This document shows, piece after piece, positions 47,508-55,707 of a stretch of DNA of 64,000 bases. How positions within the stretch are numbered: position 1 is the stretch's first letter; every line of letters starts with the position of its first letter. The notes beneath the pieces were generated by a model that did not search any database, was not told the origin of the DNA, and worked only from the letters and a program-made list of their open reading frames with translations. The DNA lies in assembly GCF_001905595.1 (NCBI RefSeq), contig NZ_LIXI01000005.1, positions 124,001-188,000 on the forward strand. Reading direction: 5' to 3'. Made by a program: the position numbers and the translations under genes. The DNA is from Streptomyces sp. CB00316. Lineage in GTDB: Bacteria; Actinomycetota; Actinomycetes; Streptomycetales; Streptomycetaceae.

Positions 47508-48875
47508 TCAGACCTTGGCGGGCTCGGCCGCCGTCTCACGCGGTTCGGGGAGCTCGGCGGAGGTGGCCGGACCGCCGTGGTCGTCGTCGACCAGCGTCCG
47601 CTCGTCGAAGGGAAGCTGTCCGGCGAGGACCTGGCCGACCCGCTCCTTGTCGATCTCCTTGGTCCAGTGGCCGACCAGGACCGTGGCGACCGCGTTGCCC
47701 GCGAAGTTGGTCAGGGCGCGGGCCTCGCTCATGAAGCGGTCGATGCCGACGATCAGTCCGACCCCGTCGACGAGTTCGGGGCGGTGCGACTGGAGCCCGC
47801 CCGCGAGGGTCGCGAGGCCGGCGCCGGTCACGCCGGCCGCACCCTTCGAGGCGATGACCATGAAGATCAGCAGCGAGATCTGCTCGCTCGCGCTCAGCGG
47901 GTCGCCCATCGCGTTGGCGATGAAGAGCGAGGACATCGTGAGGTAGATCGCGGTGCCGTCGAGGTTGAAGGAGTAGCCGGTCGGCACGGTGATGCCGACG
48001 ACGGGCTTGCTGACGCCCAGGTGCTCCATCTTCGCGATGAGCCGCGGCAGGGCGGACTCGGAGGAGGAGGTGGAGAGGATGAGCAGGAACTCGCGGCCCA
48101 GGTACTTCAGCAGGGAGAACAGGTTGACCCCGGCGACCAGGCGCAGGATCGCGCCGAGCACCACGAAGACGAAGAGTCCGCAGGTGACGTAGAAGCCGAT
48201 CATGATGATCGCCAGGGACTTCAGGGCGTCGAGCCCGGTCTCGCCGACCACCGCCGCGATCGCGCCGAACGCGCCGACGGGGGCGGCCCACATGATCATG
48301 GCGAGGATGCGGAAGACGAGCCGCTGGATGTGGGTGATGCCCCGGATGATCGGCTCGCCCGCCGAACCCATCGCCTGGAGCGCGAAGCCCGCGAGCAGCG
48401 CGACCAGCAGGGTCTGGAGCACCTCGCCCGCCGTGAAGGCGGAGACGATGGTGGTCGGGATGATGCCGAGCAGGAAGTCCACGGTGGACTCGCTGGCACC
48501 GGACGCCTGCTTCTCACCGGCGGCGCGGGCCGCCTCGGTGATGTGGAGGGTGGAGCCGGGCTCCAGGAAGTTGCCGACCAGCAGGCCGATGGCGAGGGCG
48601 ACGGTCGACATGACCAGGAAGTAGCCCAGCGCCAGGCCGCCGACCGCGCCGACCTTGGCCGCCTTGCGCACCGAGCCGACGCCCAGCACGATCGTGCAGA
48701 AGATGATCGGCGAGATCATCATCTTGATCAGGTTCACGAAGCCGGCGCCGATGGGCTTGAGCTCGACGGCCACCCCGGGGGCGACGAAGCCCACCAGGAT
48801 GCCGAGCGCCACGGCGGCGATCACGGCGATGTACAGGTAGTGGGTACGGTCCCGCTGCTTGGCTGCCACGGCCAT
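47508..48875 (-). CDS. dctA: C4-dicarboxylate/cation symporter (DAACS family)
   Basis: Membrane symporter for succinate, fumarate or malate, or possibly glutamate/aspartate, 455 aa with the GltPh-like fold. Signature elements are the serine-rich hairpin STSSSESALPRL, GYSFNLDGTAIYLTM (NMDGT-like) and DRFMSEARALTNFAGNAVA, with the cation/substrate Asp, Arg and Asn. The RFMSEARA...GN form is typical of DctA dicarboxylate carriers. The start is ATG 48875. It is divergent from a CitA/CitB-type two-component system, which in other bacteria senses and controls uptake of the same acids. Confidence 0.92.
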   Translation of the reverse strand: MAVAAKQRDRTHYLYIAVIAAVALGILVGFVAPGVAVELKPIGAGFVNLIKMMISPIIFCTIVLGVGSVRKAAKVGAVGGLALGYFLVMSTVALAIGLLVGNFLEPGSTLHITEAARAAGEKQASGASESTVDFLLGIIPTTIVSAFTAGEVLQTLLVALLAGFALQAMGSAGEPIIRGITHIQRLVFRILAMIMWAAPVGAFGAIAAVVGETGLDALKSLAIIMIGFYVTCGLFVFVVLGAILRLVAGVNLFSLLKYLGREFLLILSTSSSESALPRLIAKMEHLGVSKPVVGITVPTGYSFNLDGTAIYLTMSSLFIANAMGDPLSASEQISLLIFMVIASKGAAGVTGAGLATLAGGLQSHRPELVDGVGLIVGIDRFMSEARALTNFAGNAVATVLVGHWTKEIDKERVGQVLAGQLPFDERTLVDDDHGGPATSAELPEPRETAAEPAKV

Positions 48876-49035
48876 CGTGGGGCTCCTCGGCTCGGTCAGG
48901 GGGTGCGCCCCCGTCCCTGGGGGCTCCGGTGACTATCCACCGCCCTGTGACCCCGGTCACCCTTGCGTTCATATCGTTCACGGGTGCTTTCCGGCCGCTG
49001 GGAGAGGTTCGCTCCGGCGAGGCAGACTGAGGGCC

Positions 49036-50709
49036 ATGCGCCTCCCCCGTACCCGCCCCCGGACCCTGGCCGGGCAGCTCTTCGCCATGCAGGTCGTGCT
49101 CATCGCCGCGGTGGTGGCCGGGTGCGCGGTCTTCGCGTACGTCTCCGGCTCCGCGCAGGCGGAGCAGACGGCGACCCGGCAGGTGCGGGCGGCGGCCGTC
49201 GCGGTGGCCGATTCCCCCTCCGTACGGGAGGCCATCCGTACCCCGGACCCCTCCGCCGCACTCCAGCCGTACGCGGAGCAGGTGCGCCGGGACACCCAGA
49301 TCGCCTTCGTCACGATCATGGACACCGAGCGGCGGCGGTGGACGCACCCCGACGCGTCGCTGATCGGCGAGACCTTCCTCGGCCACACCGAGGAGGCGCT
49401 CGCCGGGGCCACCTTCACCGAGACGTACACCGGCACGCTCGGCCCCTCGATACGGGTGGTGACCCCGGTCCGCGACGGCGAGGAGATCATCGGACTGGTC
49501 AGCGCGGGCATCACGGTGGACCGGGTCTCCTCGCAGGTACGCGAACAGCTCGGCGCCCTCGCGCTGGCGGCGGGCGGGGCGCTGGCGCTCGGCGGGATCG
49601 GCACGTACGTCATCAACGCCCGGCTGCGGCGCCACACCCACGGGATGAACGCGGCCGAGCTGAGCCGGCTGCACGACTACCACCAGGCCACCCTGCACGC
49701 GGTGCGCGAGGGGCTGCTGATGCTGGACGGGCAGCGCAGGATCGCGCTGGTCAACGACGCCGGGCGGGAGCTGCTGGGCATCGCCCCGGAGGCGGAGGCG
49801 CTCGGCCGGACCGTGGACGAGCTGGCCCTGCCCGCGCCGTTGACCGGGGCGCTGCTGGCCTCGGAGGCGCGGGTGGACGAGCTGCACCTGACGGCGGAGC
49901 GGGTGGTCGTCGTCAACACCCGTCCGGTGGTGGGCGGAGAACGGCGCGGCACGGTGGTGACCCTGCGGGACCACACCGAGCTCCAGGCGCTCACCGGTGA
50001 GCTGGACTCCGAGCGCGGCTTCACCCAGGCGCTGCGCTCGCAGGCCCACGAGGCCGCGAACCGGCTGCACACGGTGGTGTCGCTGATCGAGCTGGGCCGG
50101 GTGGAGGAGGCGGTGGACTTCGCGACGGCGGAGCTGGAGCTGGCCCAGGTGCTGACCGACCGGGTGGTGGGCGCGGTCGAGGAGCCGGTGCTGGCCGCGC
50201 TGCTGCTGGGCAAGGCGGCCCAGGCGAACGAGCGCGGGGTGGAGCTGGATCTCGCCGAGGACAGTCTGATCGACGACGGGGCGCTGCCTCCCTCGCTGGC
50301 CCACCGCGATCTGGTGACGATCCTCGGCAATCTGATCGACAACGCGGTGGACGCGGCCTCGGAGGGCGAATCCGTGGGGGCGGTCCCGGCGCAGCGTACG
50401 GCTTCGCAGGGAGGCGGGCGGGCCCGGGTCACCGTGACCGCCCTCGCCGACGACCGGGAGCTGCTGCTGCGGGTCTCCGACACCGGGGCGGGCATCGGCC
50501 CCGAGGAGGCGGACGAGGTGTTCCGGCGCGGCTGGTCCACGCATGGGGCGGGGCGCGGGCTCGGCCTCGCGCTGGTGCGCCAGGCGGCGCACCGCAACGG
50601 CGGGTCGGTGGAGCTGGACCGGGCGCCGGAGGGCGGGGCGCGGTTCACGGTGCGGTTGCCGCTCGGGGACCGTACGACTGCCGCTCGCGCGAAGGAGGTG
50701 ACCGCGTGA
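49036..50709 (+). CDS. CitA/DcuS-family sensor histidine kinase
   Basis: Membrane sensor kinase of 557 aa. TM1 (about 20-42), an extracytoplasmic sCache/PAS-type domain (about 45-175, with VSAGITVDRVSSQV at its end), TM2 (about 178-198), a cytosolic PAS (about 215-320), then the phosphoacceptor region RSQAHEAANRLHTV (His338) and an HATPase domain with LGNLIDNAVDAA, DTGAGI and GRGLGLALVRQA. The HExxNRLHT form of the H-box is characteristic of the CitA/DcuS group that binds citrate or C4-dicarboxylates. ATG 49036 is used; its ribosome binding site is weak. The 3' end overlaps the response regulator by 4 nt. Confidence 0.93.
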   Translation: MRLPRTRPRTLAGQLFAMQVVLIAAVVAGCAVFAYVSGSAQAEQTATRQVRAAAVAVADSPSVREAIRTPDPSAALQPYAEQVRRDTQIAFVTIMDTERRRWTHPDASLIGETFLGHTEEALAGATFTETYTGTLGPSIRVVTPVRDGEEIIGLVSAGITVDRVSSQVREQLGALALAAGGALALGGIGTYVINARLRRHTHGMNAAELSRLHDYHQATLHAVREGLLMLDGQRRIALVNDAGRELLGIAPEAEALGRTVDELALPAPLTGALLASEARVDELHLTAERVVVVNTRPVVGGERRGTVVTLRDHTELQALTGELDSERGFTQALRSQAHEAANRLHTVVSLIELGRVEEAVDFATAELELAQVLTDRVVGAVEEPVLAALLLGKAAQANERGVELDLAEDSLIDDGALPPSLAHRDLVTILGNLIDNAVDAASEGESVGAVPAQRTASQGGGRARVTVTALADDRELLLRVSDTGAGIGPEEADEVFRRGWSTHGAGRGLGLALVRQAAHRNGGSVELDRAPEGGARFTVRLPLGDRTTAARAKEVTA

Positions 50710-51380
50710 TCCGGGTCCTGGTGGTGGAGGACGATCCGGTGGCCGCCGACGCGCACCGGATGTACGTGGGGCGGGTCGCCGGCTTCACCGTGGCCGCGGT
50801 GGCCCACACCCGGGCGGAGGCCGTGCGGGTGCTGGAGCGCACCCCGGTGGACCTGCTGCTGCTCGACCTCTACCTCCCCGACGGGCACGGGCTCGGGCTG
50901 CTGCGGTCGCTGCGGGCCGCCGGGCACGGGGCGGACGTGATCGCGGTGACCTCGGCGCGGGACCTCGCGGTGGTGCGGGAGGGGGTGTCGCTGGGGGTCG
51001 TCCAGTACGTCCTGAAGCCGTTCACCTACCCCACACTGCGGGACCGGCTGGTGCGGTACGCGGAGTTCCGGGGTGCCGCGGGTGAGGCCAGCGGGCAGGA
51101 GGAGGTGGACCGGGCGCTGGGCGCGCTGCGGGTCGCCCAGCCGGCCGCTCTGCCGAAGGGGCTCAGCGGGCCGACCCTGGAGGCGGTGACCCGGGTCCTG
51201 CGGGAGTCCGCGGAGGGGGTGACGGCGGCGGCCGCCGGGGAGCGTCTCGGGATCTCGCGGATCACCGCGCGCCGCTATCTGGAGCATCTGGTGACCGTGG
51301 GGAGCGCGGCGCGGCGTCCACATTATGGGCAGGTCGGCCGACCGGAGCTCCACTACCGCTGGCTGGCCGGAGGCCGCTGA
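50706..51380 (+). CDS. CitB/DcuR-family response regulator
   Basis: Cognate regulator of the preceding kinase, 224 aa. The receiver domain (1-120) has the acidic pocket VVEDD, phosphoacceptor Asp54 in LLLLDLYLPDG, Thr/Ser in VTSARD and Lys in VLKPF. The C-terminal half (about 145-220) contains a helix-turn-helix (AAGERLGISRITARRYLEHL) of the CitB type. The GTG start at 50706 overlaps the kinase stop in GTGA and has AAGGAGG at 7 nt. The likely target is the divergent dctA promoter. Confidence 0.94.
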   Translation: MIRVLVVEDDPVAADAHRMYVGRVAGFTVAAVAHTRAEAVRVLERTPVDLLLLDLYLPDGHGLGLLRSLRAAGHGADVIAVTSARDLAVVREGVSLGVVQYVLKPFTYPTLRDRLVRYAEFRGAAGEASGQEEVDRALGALRVAQPAALPKGLSGPTLEAVTRVLRESAEGVTAAAAGERLGISRITARRYLEHLVTVGSAARRPHYGQVGRPELHYRWLAGGR

Positions 51381-51396
51381 GCCCCGGCCGCCGACG

Positions 51397-51420
51397 CATG
51401 CGGCAAGCGCTTGCCGCATG
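51397..51420. promoter_or_regulatory. Perfect 24-bp palindrome (terminator or LacI-type operator)
   Basis: CATGCGGCAAGC followed immediately by its exact complement GCTTGCCGCATG, 16 nt after the response regulator stop. The core GCAAGCGCTTGC matches the LacI/GalR operator pattern GNAANCGNTTNC, and a partial second copy (GGAAAGCGCT) lies near 51458. As an RNA it would also fold into a terminator hairpin. Confidence 0.5.
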
Positions 51421-51584
51421 GGCGCACGGAGGTGCCCGGGTGGCGCTACCGGCGGTAGGGAAAGCGCTGGTAGGACGCTTGACTGCGTACCGCCCGCCCG
51501 GTTCGCGCTAGGAGGTTCGTACGAAGCGTGTTCTGTGCGGGACAGACCGTAGCCAACTGCGACACGGGCTTCTACGGTGGGGCC

Positions 51585-52268
51585 GTGCACCCCACCCCGC
51601 CCTTCAACGCCCCCGCCGCGCGCCGACTCCGTGAGGCACTGGGGATGGCTCCCGGCCATGTCGCCTACGGCCTCGCCGCCCAGTACGGGCTCCGGATACC
51701 CGCCGAGACCGTCGTCGCCTGGGAACGCGGTCTCGCGACCCCCGGCGAACGTGAGCTGACCGCCCTGGCCGGTGTCCTCTGGTGCGCCCCGGGCGAGCTG
51801 CTGGCCGCCGCCTCCACCCTGCGCGAGCACCGGATGAGCCGGGAGCTCTCGGTGGACGACCTGGCGCGGCAGCTCGGGATGACCGGGGCCTCGTACCTGC
51901 GGATGGAGGAGGCGGGGCGCTGGAAGGGGAACGAGCGGCAGTCCGCCGCGCTGAGCCGGGCGCTCGGCCTTTCACCGGCCCAGTTCCTCACGGCGACGGG
52001 CCGCGACGAGGAGCTGGCCGAGCTGCTGACGAGTGCGGTCACGACGCGCTGGCAGGCGTACGTCCGTCCGGTGGCGAAGATCGTCCCGCTGGACCGGGCC
52101 CGGATCCAGGACGTCCTGGAACAGCTGCACGCCGACTACCAGGCCCTGATGGTCTCCACCCTGAGCTGGAGCAGCACGGGCCAGGAACGGTCCGCGACTA
52201 CGGGCGACGCGGGACGGGCGTTCCTGGCCCGGGTGGTGGACCAGTTCTGGCGGACGGCCGGGGTGTGA
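51585..52268 (+). CDS. XRE-type helix-turn-helix DNA-binding protein
   Basis: Cytosolic regulator-like protein of 227 aa with two helix-turn-helix-like regions: RRLREALGMAPGHVAYGLA...VVAWERG (about 10-50) and RELSVDDLARQLGMTGASYLRMEEAGR (about 85-112), both with XRE-type spacing. The C-terminal half (about 130-225) is helical and unrecognised. GTG 51585 is preceded by GGTGGGG; the frame continues upstream to 51528 without support. It ends 13 nt before the pfkA stop on the other strand. Its target is unknown; proximity to pfkA and pta-ackA is suggestive only. Confidence 0.78.
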   Translation: MHPTPPFNAPAARRLREALGMAPGHVAYGLAAQYGLRIPAETVVAWERGLATPGERELTALAGVLWCAPGELLAAASTLREHRMSRELSVDDLARQLGMTGASYLRMEEAGRWKGNERQSAALSRALGLSPAQFLTATGRDEELAELLTSAVTTRWQAYVRPVAKIVPLDRARIQDVLEQLHADYQALMVSTLSWSSTGQERSATTGDAGRAFLARVVDQFWRTAGV

Positions 52269-52281
52269 ACCCCGTACCGCT

Positions 52282-53307
52282 CTAGAACACCGACTCCGCC
52301 TCGTACATCCGGTCCACCGGGACCGTCTTCAGCCGCGTGACCGCGTCCGCGAGCGGCACCATGGCGATGTCGTTGCCGCGCAGGGCGGTCATCCGGCCGA
52401 AGTCGCCGCGGTGGACGGCCTCCACCGCGTTCCAGCCGAAGCGGGTGGCGAGGACCCGGTCGTACGCGGTGGGCGTGCCGCCGCGCTGGACGTGGCCGAG
52501 AATGACCGGCCGGGCCTCCTTGCCGAGCCGGGTCTCCAGCTCGACGGCGAGGCGGTTGCCGATGCCCTGGAAGCGCTCGTGGCCGTACTGGTCGATGGCG
52601 CCCTTGGCGTACGGCATGGAGCCCTCGGCCGGGTGCGCGCCCTCGGCGACGCAGATGACGGCGAACTTCTTGCCACGGGCGAACCGCTCCTCGACCATCT
52701 TGACCAGGTCGTCGACCTGGAAGGGGCGCTCGGGCAGACAGATGCCGTGGGCGCCGCCGGCCATCCCGGACTCCAGCGCGATCCAGCCCGCGTGGCGGCC
52801 CATGACCTCGACGACCATCACCCGCTGGTGGGACTCGGCGGTCGTCTTGAGACGGTCTATGGCCTCGGTCGCGACGCCGACGGCCGTGTCGAAACCGAAG
52901 GTCCGGTCGGTGGCGGAGATGTCGTTGTCGATGGTCTTCGGGACGCCGACGACCGGCATGCCCGCGTCGGAGAGCATCCGGGCCGCGGTGAGCGTGCCCT
53001 CGCCGCCGATCGGGATGAGCGCGTCCAGGTCGTAACGGCGGGCCAGCTCCTCGCAGTTCTCGGCGGCCTCGCGCAGGCGGTCGCGCTCCAGGCGGGCCGA
53101 GCCGAGGATGGTGCCGCCGCGGGCGAGGATGCCGCTGACCGCGTTGAGGTCGAGGGGGCGGACGTGGCCGTCGAGCAGCCCTTTGAAGCCGTCCTCGAAG
53201 CCGATGACCTCGTCGCCGTGGCCCACGACGGCCCGGTGGACGACCGACCGGATCACTGCGTTCAGGCCGGGGCAGTCGCCGCCCGCGGTGAGAATTCCGA
53301 TGCGCAT
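52282..53307 (-). CDS. pfkA: 6-phosphofructokinase (ATP type)
   Basis: Phosphorylates fructose-6-phosphate in glycolysis, 341 aa. GGDCPGLN (9-16) is the nucleotide-binding start, GGEGT (101-105) and PKTIDND (123-129) the active-site segments, and MVVEVMGRHAGWIAL and GHVQRGGTPTAYDR the substrate and effector regions. Position 104 is Gly, which allows ATP, whereas pyrophosphate-dependent enzymes have Asp there; position 124 is Lys, as in the PPi-type and several actinobacterial enzymes. The start ATG 53307 follows GCAGGAG. A strong promoter-like pair lies about 170 nt upstream, so the mRNA has a long leader. Confidence 0.95.
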   Translation of the reverse strand: MRIGILTAGGDCPGLNAVIRSVVHRAVVGHGDEVIGFEDGFKGLLDGHVRPLDLNAVSGILARGGTILGSARLERDRLREAAENCEELARRYDLDALIPIGGEGTLTAARMLSDAGMPVVGVPKTIDNDISATDRTFGFDTAVGVATEAIDRLKTTAESHQRVMVVEVMGRHAGWIALESGMAGGAHGICLPERPFQVDDLVKMVEERFARGKKFAVICVAEGAHPAEGSMPYAKGAIDQYGHERFQGIGNRLAVELETRLGKEARPVILGHVQRGGTPTAYDRVLATRFGWNAVEAVHRGDFGRMTALRGNDIAMVPLADAVTRLKTVPVDRMYEAESVF

Positions 53308-53625
53308 CGAGGTGTGTCTCCTGCTCGTTAGTGCCGCGCTTCCCGGGGTCCGGCTGAGGCGGCCCCCGTGTGCCCTGAACCATGTCGATTGTCCCACGCC
53401 GGGCGCGCGCACCGCGTTGTGGCCGGGCGGAGCGCACCAGTGGGTAGGAGGGATCCGGGGGCCGGAACCTCCGGCGGGCGGTATAGCGGCCCGCGCAGGT
53501 ATCGTCAAGAGGCAATGCAGGCCAATGGCCGCACCCCTCGGAGCGCCGGGGACAGCGCGGGGAGGATCCCCCACGTCCTGGACGGACCGCGGGCCGCGGC
53601 ACCGCACAACGACGGGAGAGCACGC
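53308..53625. other. 318-nt divergent region pfkA/pta
   Basis: Regulatory spacer. It contains a well-formed minus-strand promoter (53480-53508) for pfkA. The pta reading frame is open upstream to an ATG at 53515 and beyond, but the protein-like sequence begins at GTG 53626. No other gene is seen. Confidence 0.5.
53480..53508 (-). promoter_or_regulatory. Sigma-70-type promoter for pfkA
   Basis: On the minus strand TTGACG (53503-53508) and TATACC (53480-53485) are separated by exactly 17 nt. Predicted transcription would start near 53473 and give a leader of about 165 nt before the pfkA ATG. Confidence 0.65.
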
Positions 53626-55707
53626 GTGGCGCGCAGCGTGTACGTGACCGGGATCGACCGGGGGGACGGCCGGCAGGTCGTCGAGCTGGGAGTCATGGAA
53701 CTACTGACGCGTCAGGTGGACCGGGTCGGCGTCTTCCGTCCGCTGGTCCACGACGGGCCCGACCGGCTCTACGAGCTGCTGCGGGCCCGCTACCGGCTCT
53801 CCCAGAGCCCCTCGTCCGTCTACGGGCTGGACTACCACGAGGCCTCCACCGTGCAGGCGGAGAAGGGGACCGACGAGCTGGTCTCACGGCTGGTCGAGCG
53901 CTTCCACCAGGTGGCCCGGGAGTACGAGGTGGTCCTCGTCCTCGGCAGCGACTTCGCCGCCACCCAGCTCCCCGACGAGCTGGCGCTCAACGCGCGCCTC
54001 GCCAACGAGTTCGGCGCCTCGGTGATCGCGGTCGTCGGCGGCAAGGGGCAGACCGCGGAGTCCGTCCGCGCCGAGACCCGTAACGCCTACCGCGCCTACG
54101 CCGGCCTCGGCTGCGACGTGCTGGCGATGGTGGTGAACCGGGTCGCTCCCGAGGACCGGACGGTGATGGCGGAGCGGCTGACGGCCCGGCTGCCGGTGCC
54201 CGTCTCCGTACTGCCGGACGACCCGGCGCTCTCCGCCCCCACGGTCGCCCAGATCACCGCGGCCCTGGACGGCACGGTGCTGCTCGGCGACGACGCGGGC
54301 CTCGCGCGGGACGCGCTGGACTTCGTCTTCGGCGGGGCGATGCTGCCGAACCTTCTGAACGCGCTGACGCCCGGCTGCATGGTGGTGACGCCCGGGGACC
54401 GGTCCGACCTGGTGGTGGGTTCGCTGGCCGCGCACAGCGCCGGGACCCCGCCCATCGCAGGCATCCTGCTGACCCTGAACGAGCGCCCCGGCGAGGAGAT
54501 ACTCACCCTGGCCGCCCGGCTCGCGCCGGGGACCCCGGTCGTCTCGGTGGCCGGCGGCTCCTTCCCCACGGCGGCGGAACTCTTCACCCTCGAAGGGAAG
54601 TTGAACGCGGCGACGCCCCGCAAGGCGGAGACCGCGCTCGGCCTCTTCGAGCGCCATGTCGACACCGGCGCCCTGCTGGAGCGGATCTCGGTGGCCCGCA
54701 GCGGCCGGGTCACGCCGATGATGTTCGAGCACGAACTGCTGGAGCAGGCCCGCTCCGACCGCAAGCGCGTGGTCCTGCCCGAGGGCGGCGAGGAGCGGGT
54801 GCTGCGCGCGGCGGACGTCCTGCTGCGGCGCGACGTCTGCGACCTCACCCTCCTGGGCGATGTGGACACGATCCGCAAGAAGGCCGCCGACCTCGGCATC
54901 GACCTCGCCGAGACCCAGATCATCGACCCTCACACCTCCGAGCTGCGCCAGGCGTTCGCCGAGCGGTACGCGCAGCTGCGCGCGCACCGCGGGGTGACGG
55001 TGGAGCTGGCGTACGACGTGGTGGCGGACGTGAACTACTTCGGCACCCTGATGGTGCAGGAGGGGCTGGCCGACGGGATGGTCTCCGGGTCGGTGCACTC
55101 CACGGCGGCCACCATCCGCCCGGCCTTCGAGATCATCAAGACCAAGCCGGACGCCTCGATCGTCTCCTCGGTCTTCTTCATGTGCCTGGCCGACAAGGTG
55201 CTCGTCTACGGCGACTGCGCGGTCAACCCGGACCCGAACGCCGAACAGCTCGCGGACATCGCGGTGCAGTCGGCGGTGACTGCGGCCCGCTTCGGCGTCG
55301 AGCCCCGGATCGCGATGCTCTCGTACTCCACCGGGACCTCCGGCTCCGGCGCGGACGTCGACAAGGTGCGCGAGGCGACCGCGCGGGTGCGGGCCGAGCG
55401 GCCCGAGCTGAGGGTGGAGGGGCCGATCCAGTACGACGCGGCGGTCGAGCCGTCCGTCGCGGCGACGAAGCTGCCGGAGTCGGAGGTGGCCGGGCAGGCC
55501 ACCGTGCTGATCTTCCCGGACCTGAACACCGGCAACAACACCTACAAGGCCGTGCAGCGTTCGGCGGGCGCGGTGGCGGTCGGCCCGGTGCTCCAGGGTC
55601 TGCGCAAGCCGGTCAACGACCTCTCCCGGGGCGCGCTGGTCCAGGACATCGTCAACACGGTGGCGATCACGGCGATCCAGGCGCAGGGCGAGGAGCGCCC
55701 CGCATGA
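53626..55707 (+). CDS. pta: Phosphate acetyltransferase (long, DRTGG-containing form)
   Basis: Converts acetyl-CoA and phosphate to acetyl-phosphate, 693 aa. Domain order: N-terminal P-loop-like cobyric-acid-synthase fold (about 1-200, starting VARSVYVTGIDRGDG), a DRTGG domain (about 215-330) and the catalytic PTA_PTB domain (about 365-690) with RVVLPEGGEERVLRAA, SGSVHSTAATIRPAF and LIFPDLNTGNNTYKAVQR. The GTG at 53626 (GGGAG upstream) is preferred over ATG 53515, which would add 37 residues of low coding character. The stop codon overlaps the ackA start, forming the acetate overflow operon. Confidence 0.95.
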   Translation: MARSVYVTGIDRGDGRQVVELGVMELLTRQVDRVGVFRPLVHDGPDRLYELLRARYRLSQSPSSVYGLDYHEASTVQAEKGTDELVSRLVERFHQVAREYEVVLVLGSDFAATQLPDELALNARLANEFGASVIAVVGGKGQTAESVRAETRNAYRAYAGLGCDVLAMVVNRVAPEDRTVMAERLTARLPVPVSVLPDDPALSAPTVAQITAALDGTVLLGDDAGLARDALDFVFGGAMLPNLLNALTPGCMVVTPGDRSDLVVGSLAAHSAGTPPIAGILLTLNERPGEEILTLAARLAPGTPVVSVAGGSFPTAAELFTLEGKLNAATPRKAETALGLFERHVDTGALLERISVARSGRVTPMMFEHELLEQARSDRKRVVLPEGGEERVLRAADVLLRRDVCDLTLLGDVDTIRKKAADLGIDLAETQIIDPHTSELRQAFAERYAQLRAHRGVTVELAYDVVADVNYFGTLMVQEGLADGMVSGSVHSTAATIRPAFEIIKTKPDASIVSSVFFMCLADKVLVYGDCAVNPDPNAEQLADIAVQSAVTAARFGVEPRIAMLSYSTGTSGSGADVDKVREATARVRAERPELRVEGPIQYDAAVEPSVAATKLPESEVAGQATVLIFPDLNTGNNTYKAVQRSAGAVAVGPVLQGLRKPVNDLSRGALVQDIVNTVAITAIQAQGEERPA

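Noticed and set aside
53515..53625. Earlier ATG start for phosphate acetyltransferase
   Set aside because: The added 37 residues lack coding character, and the known family N-terminus (VARSVYVTGID) starts at GTG 53626.
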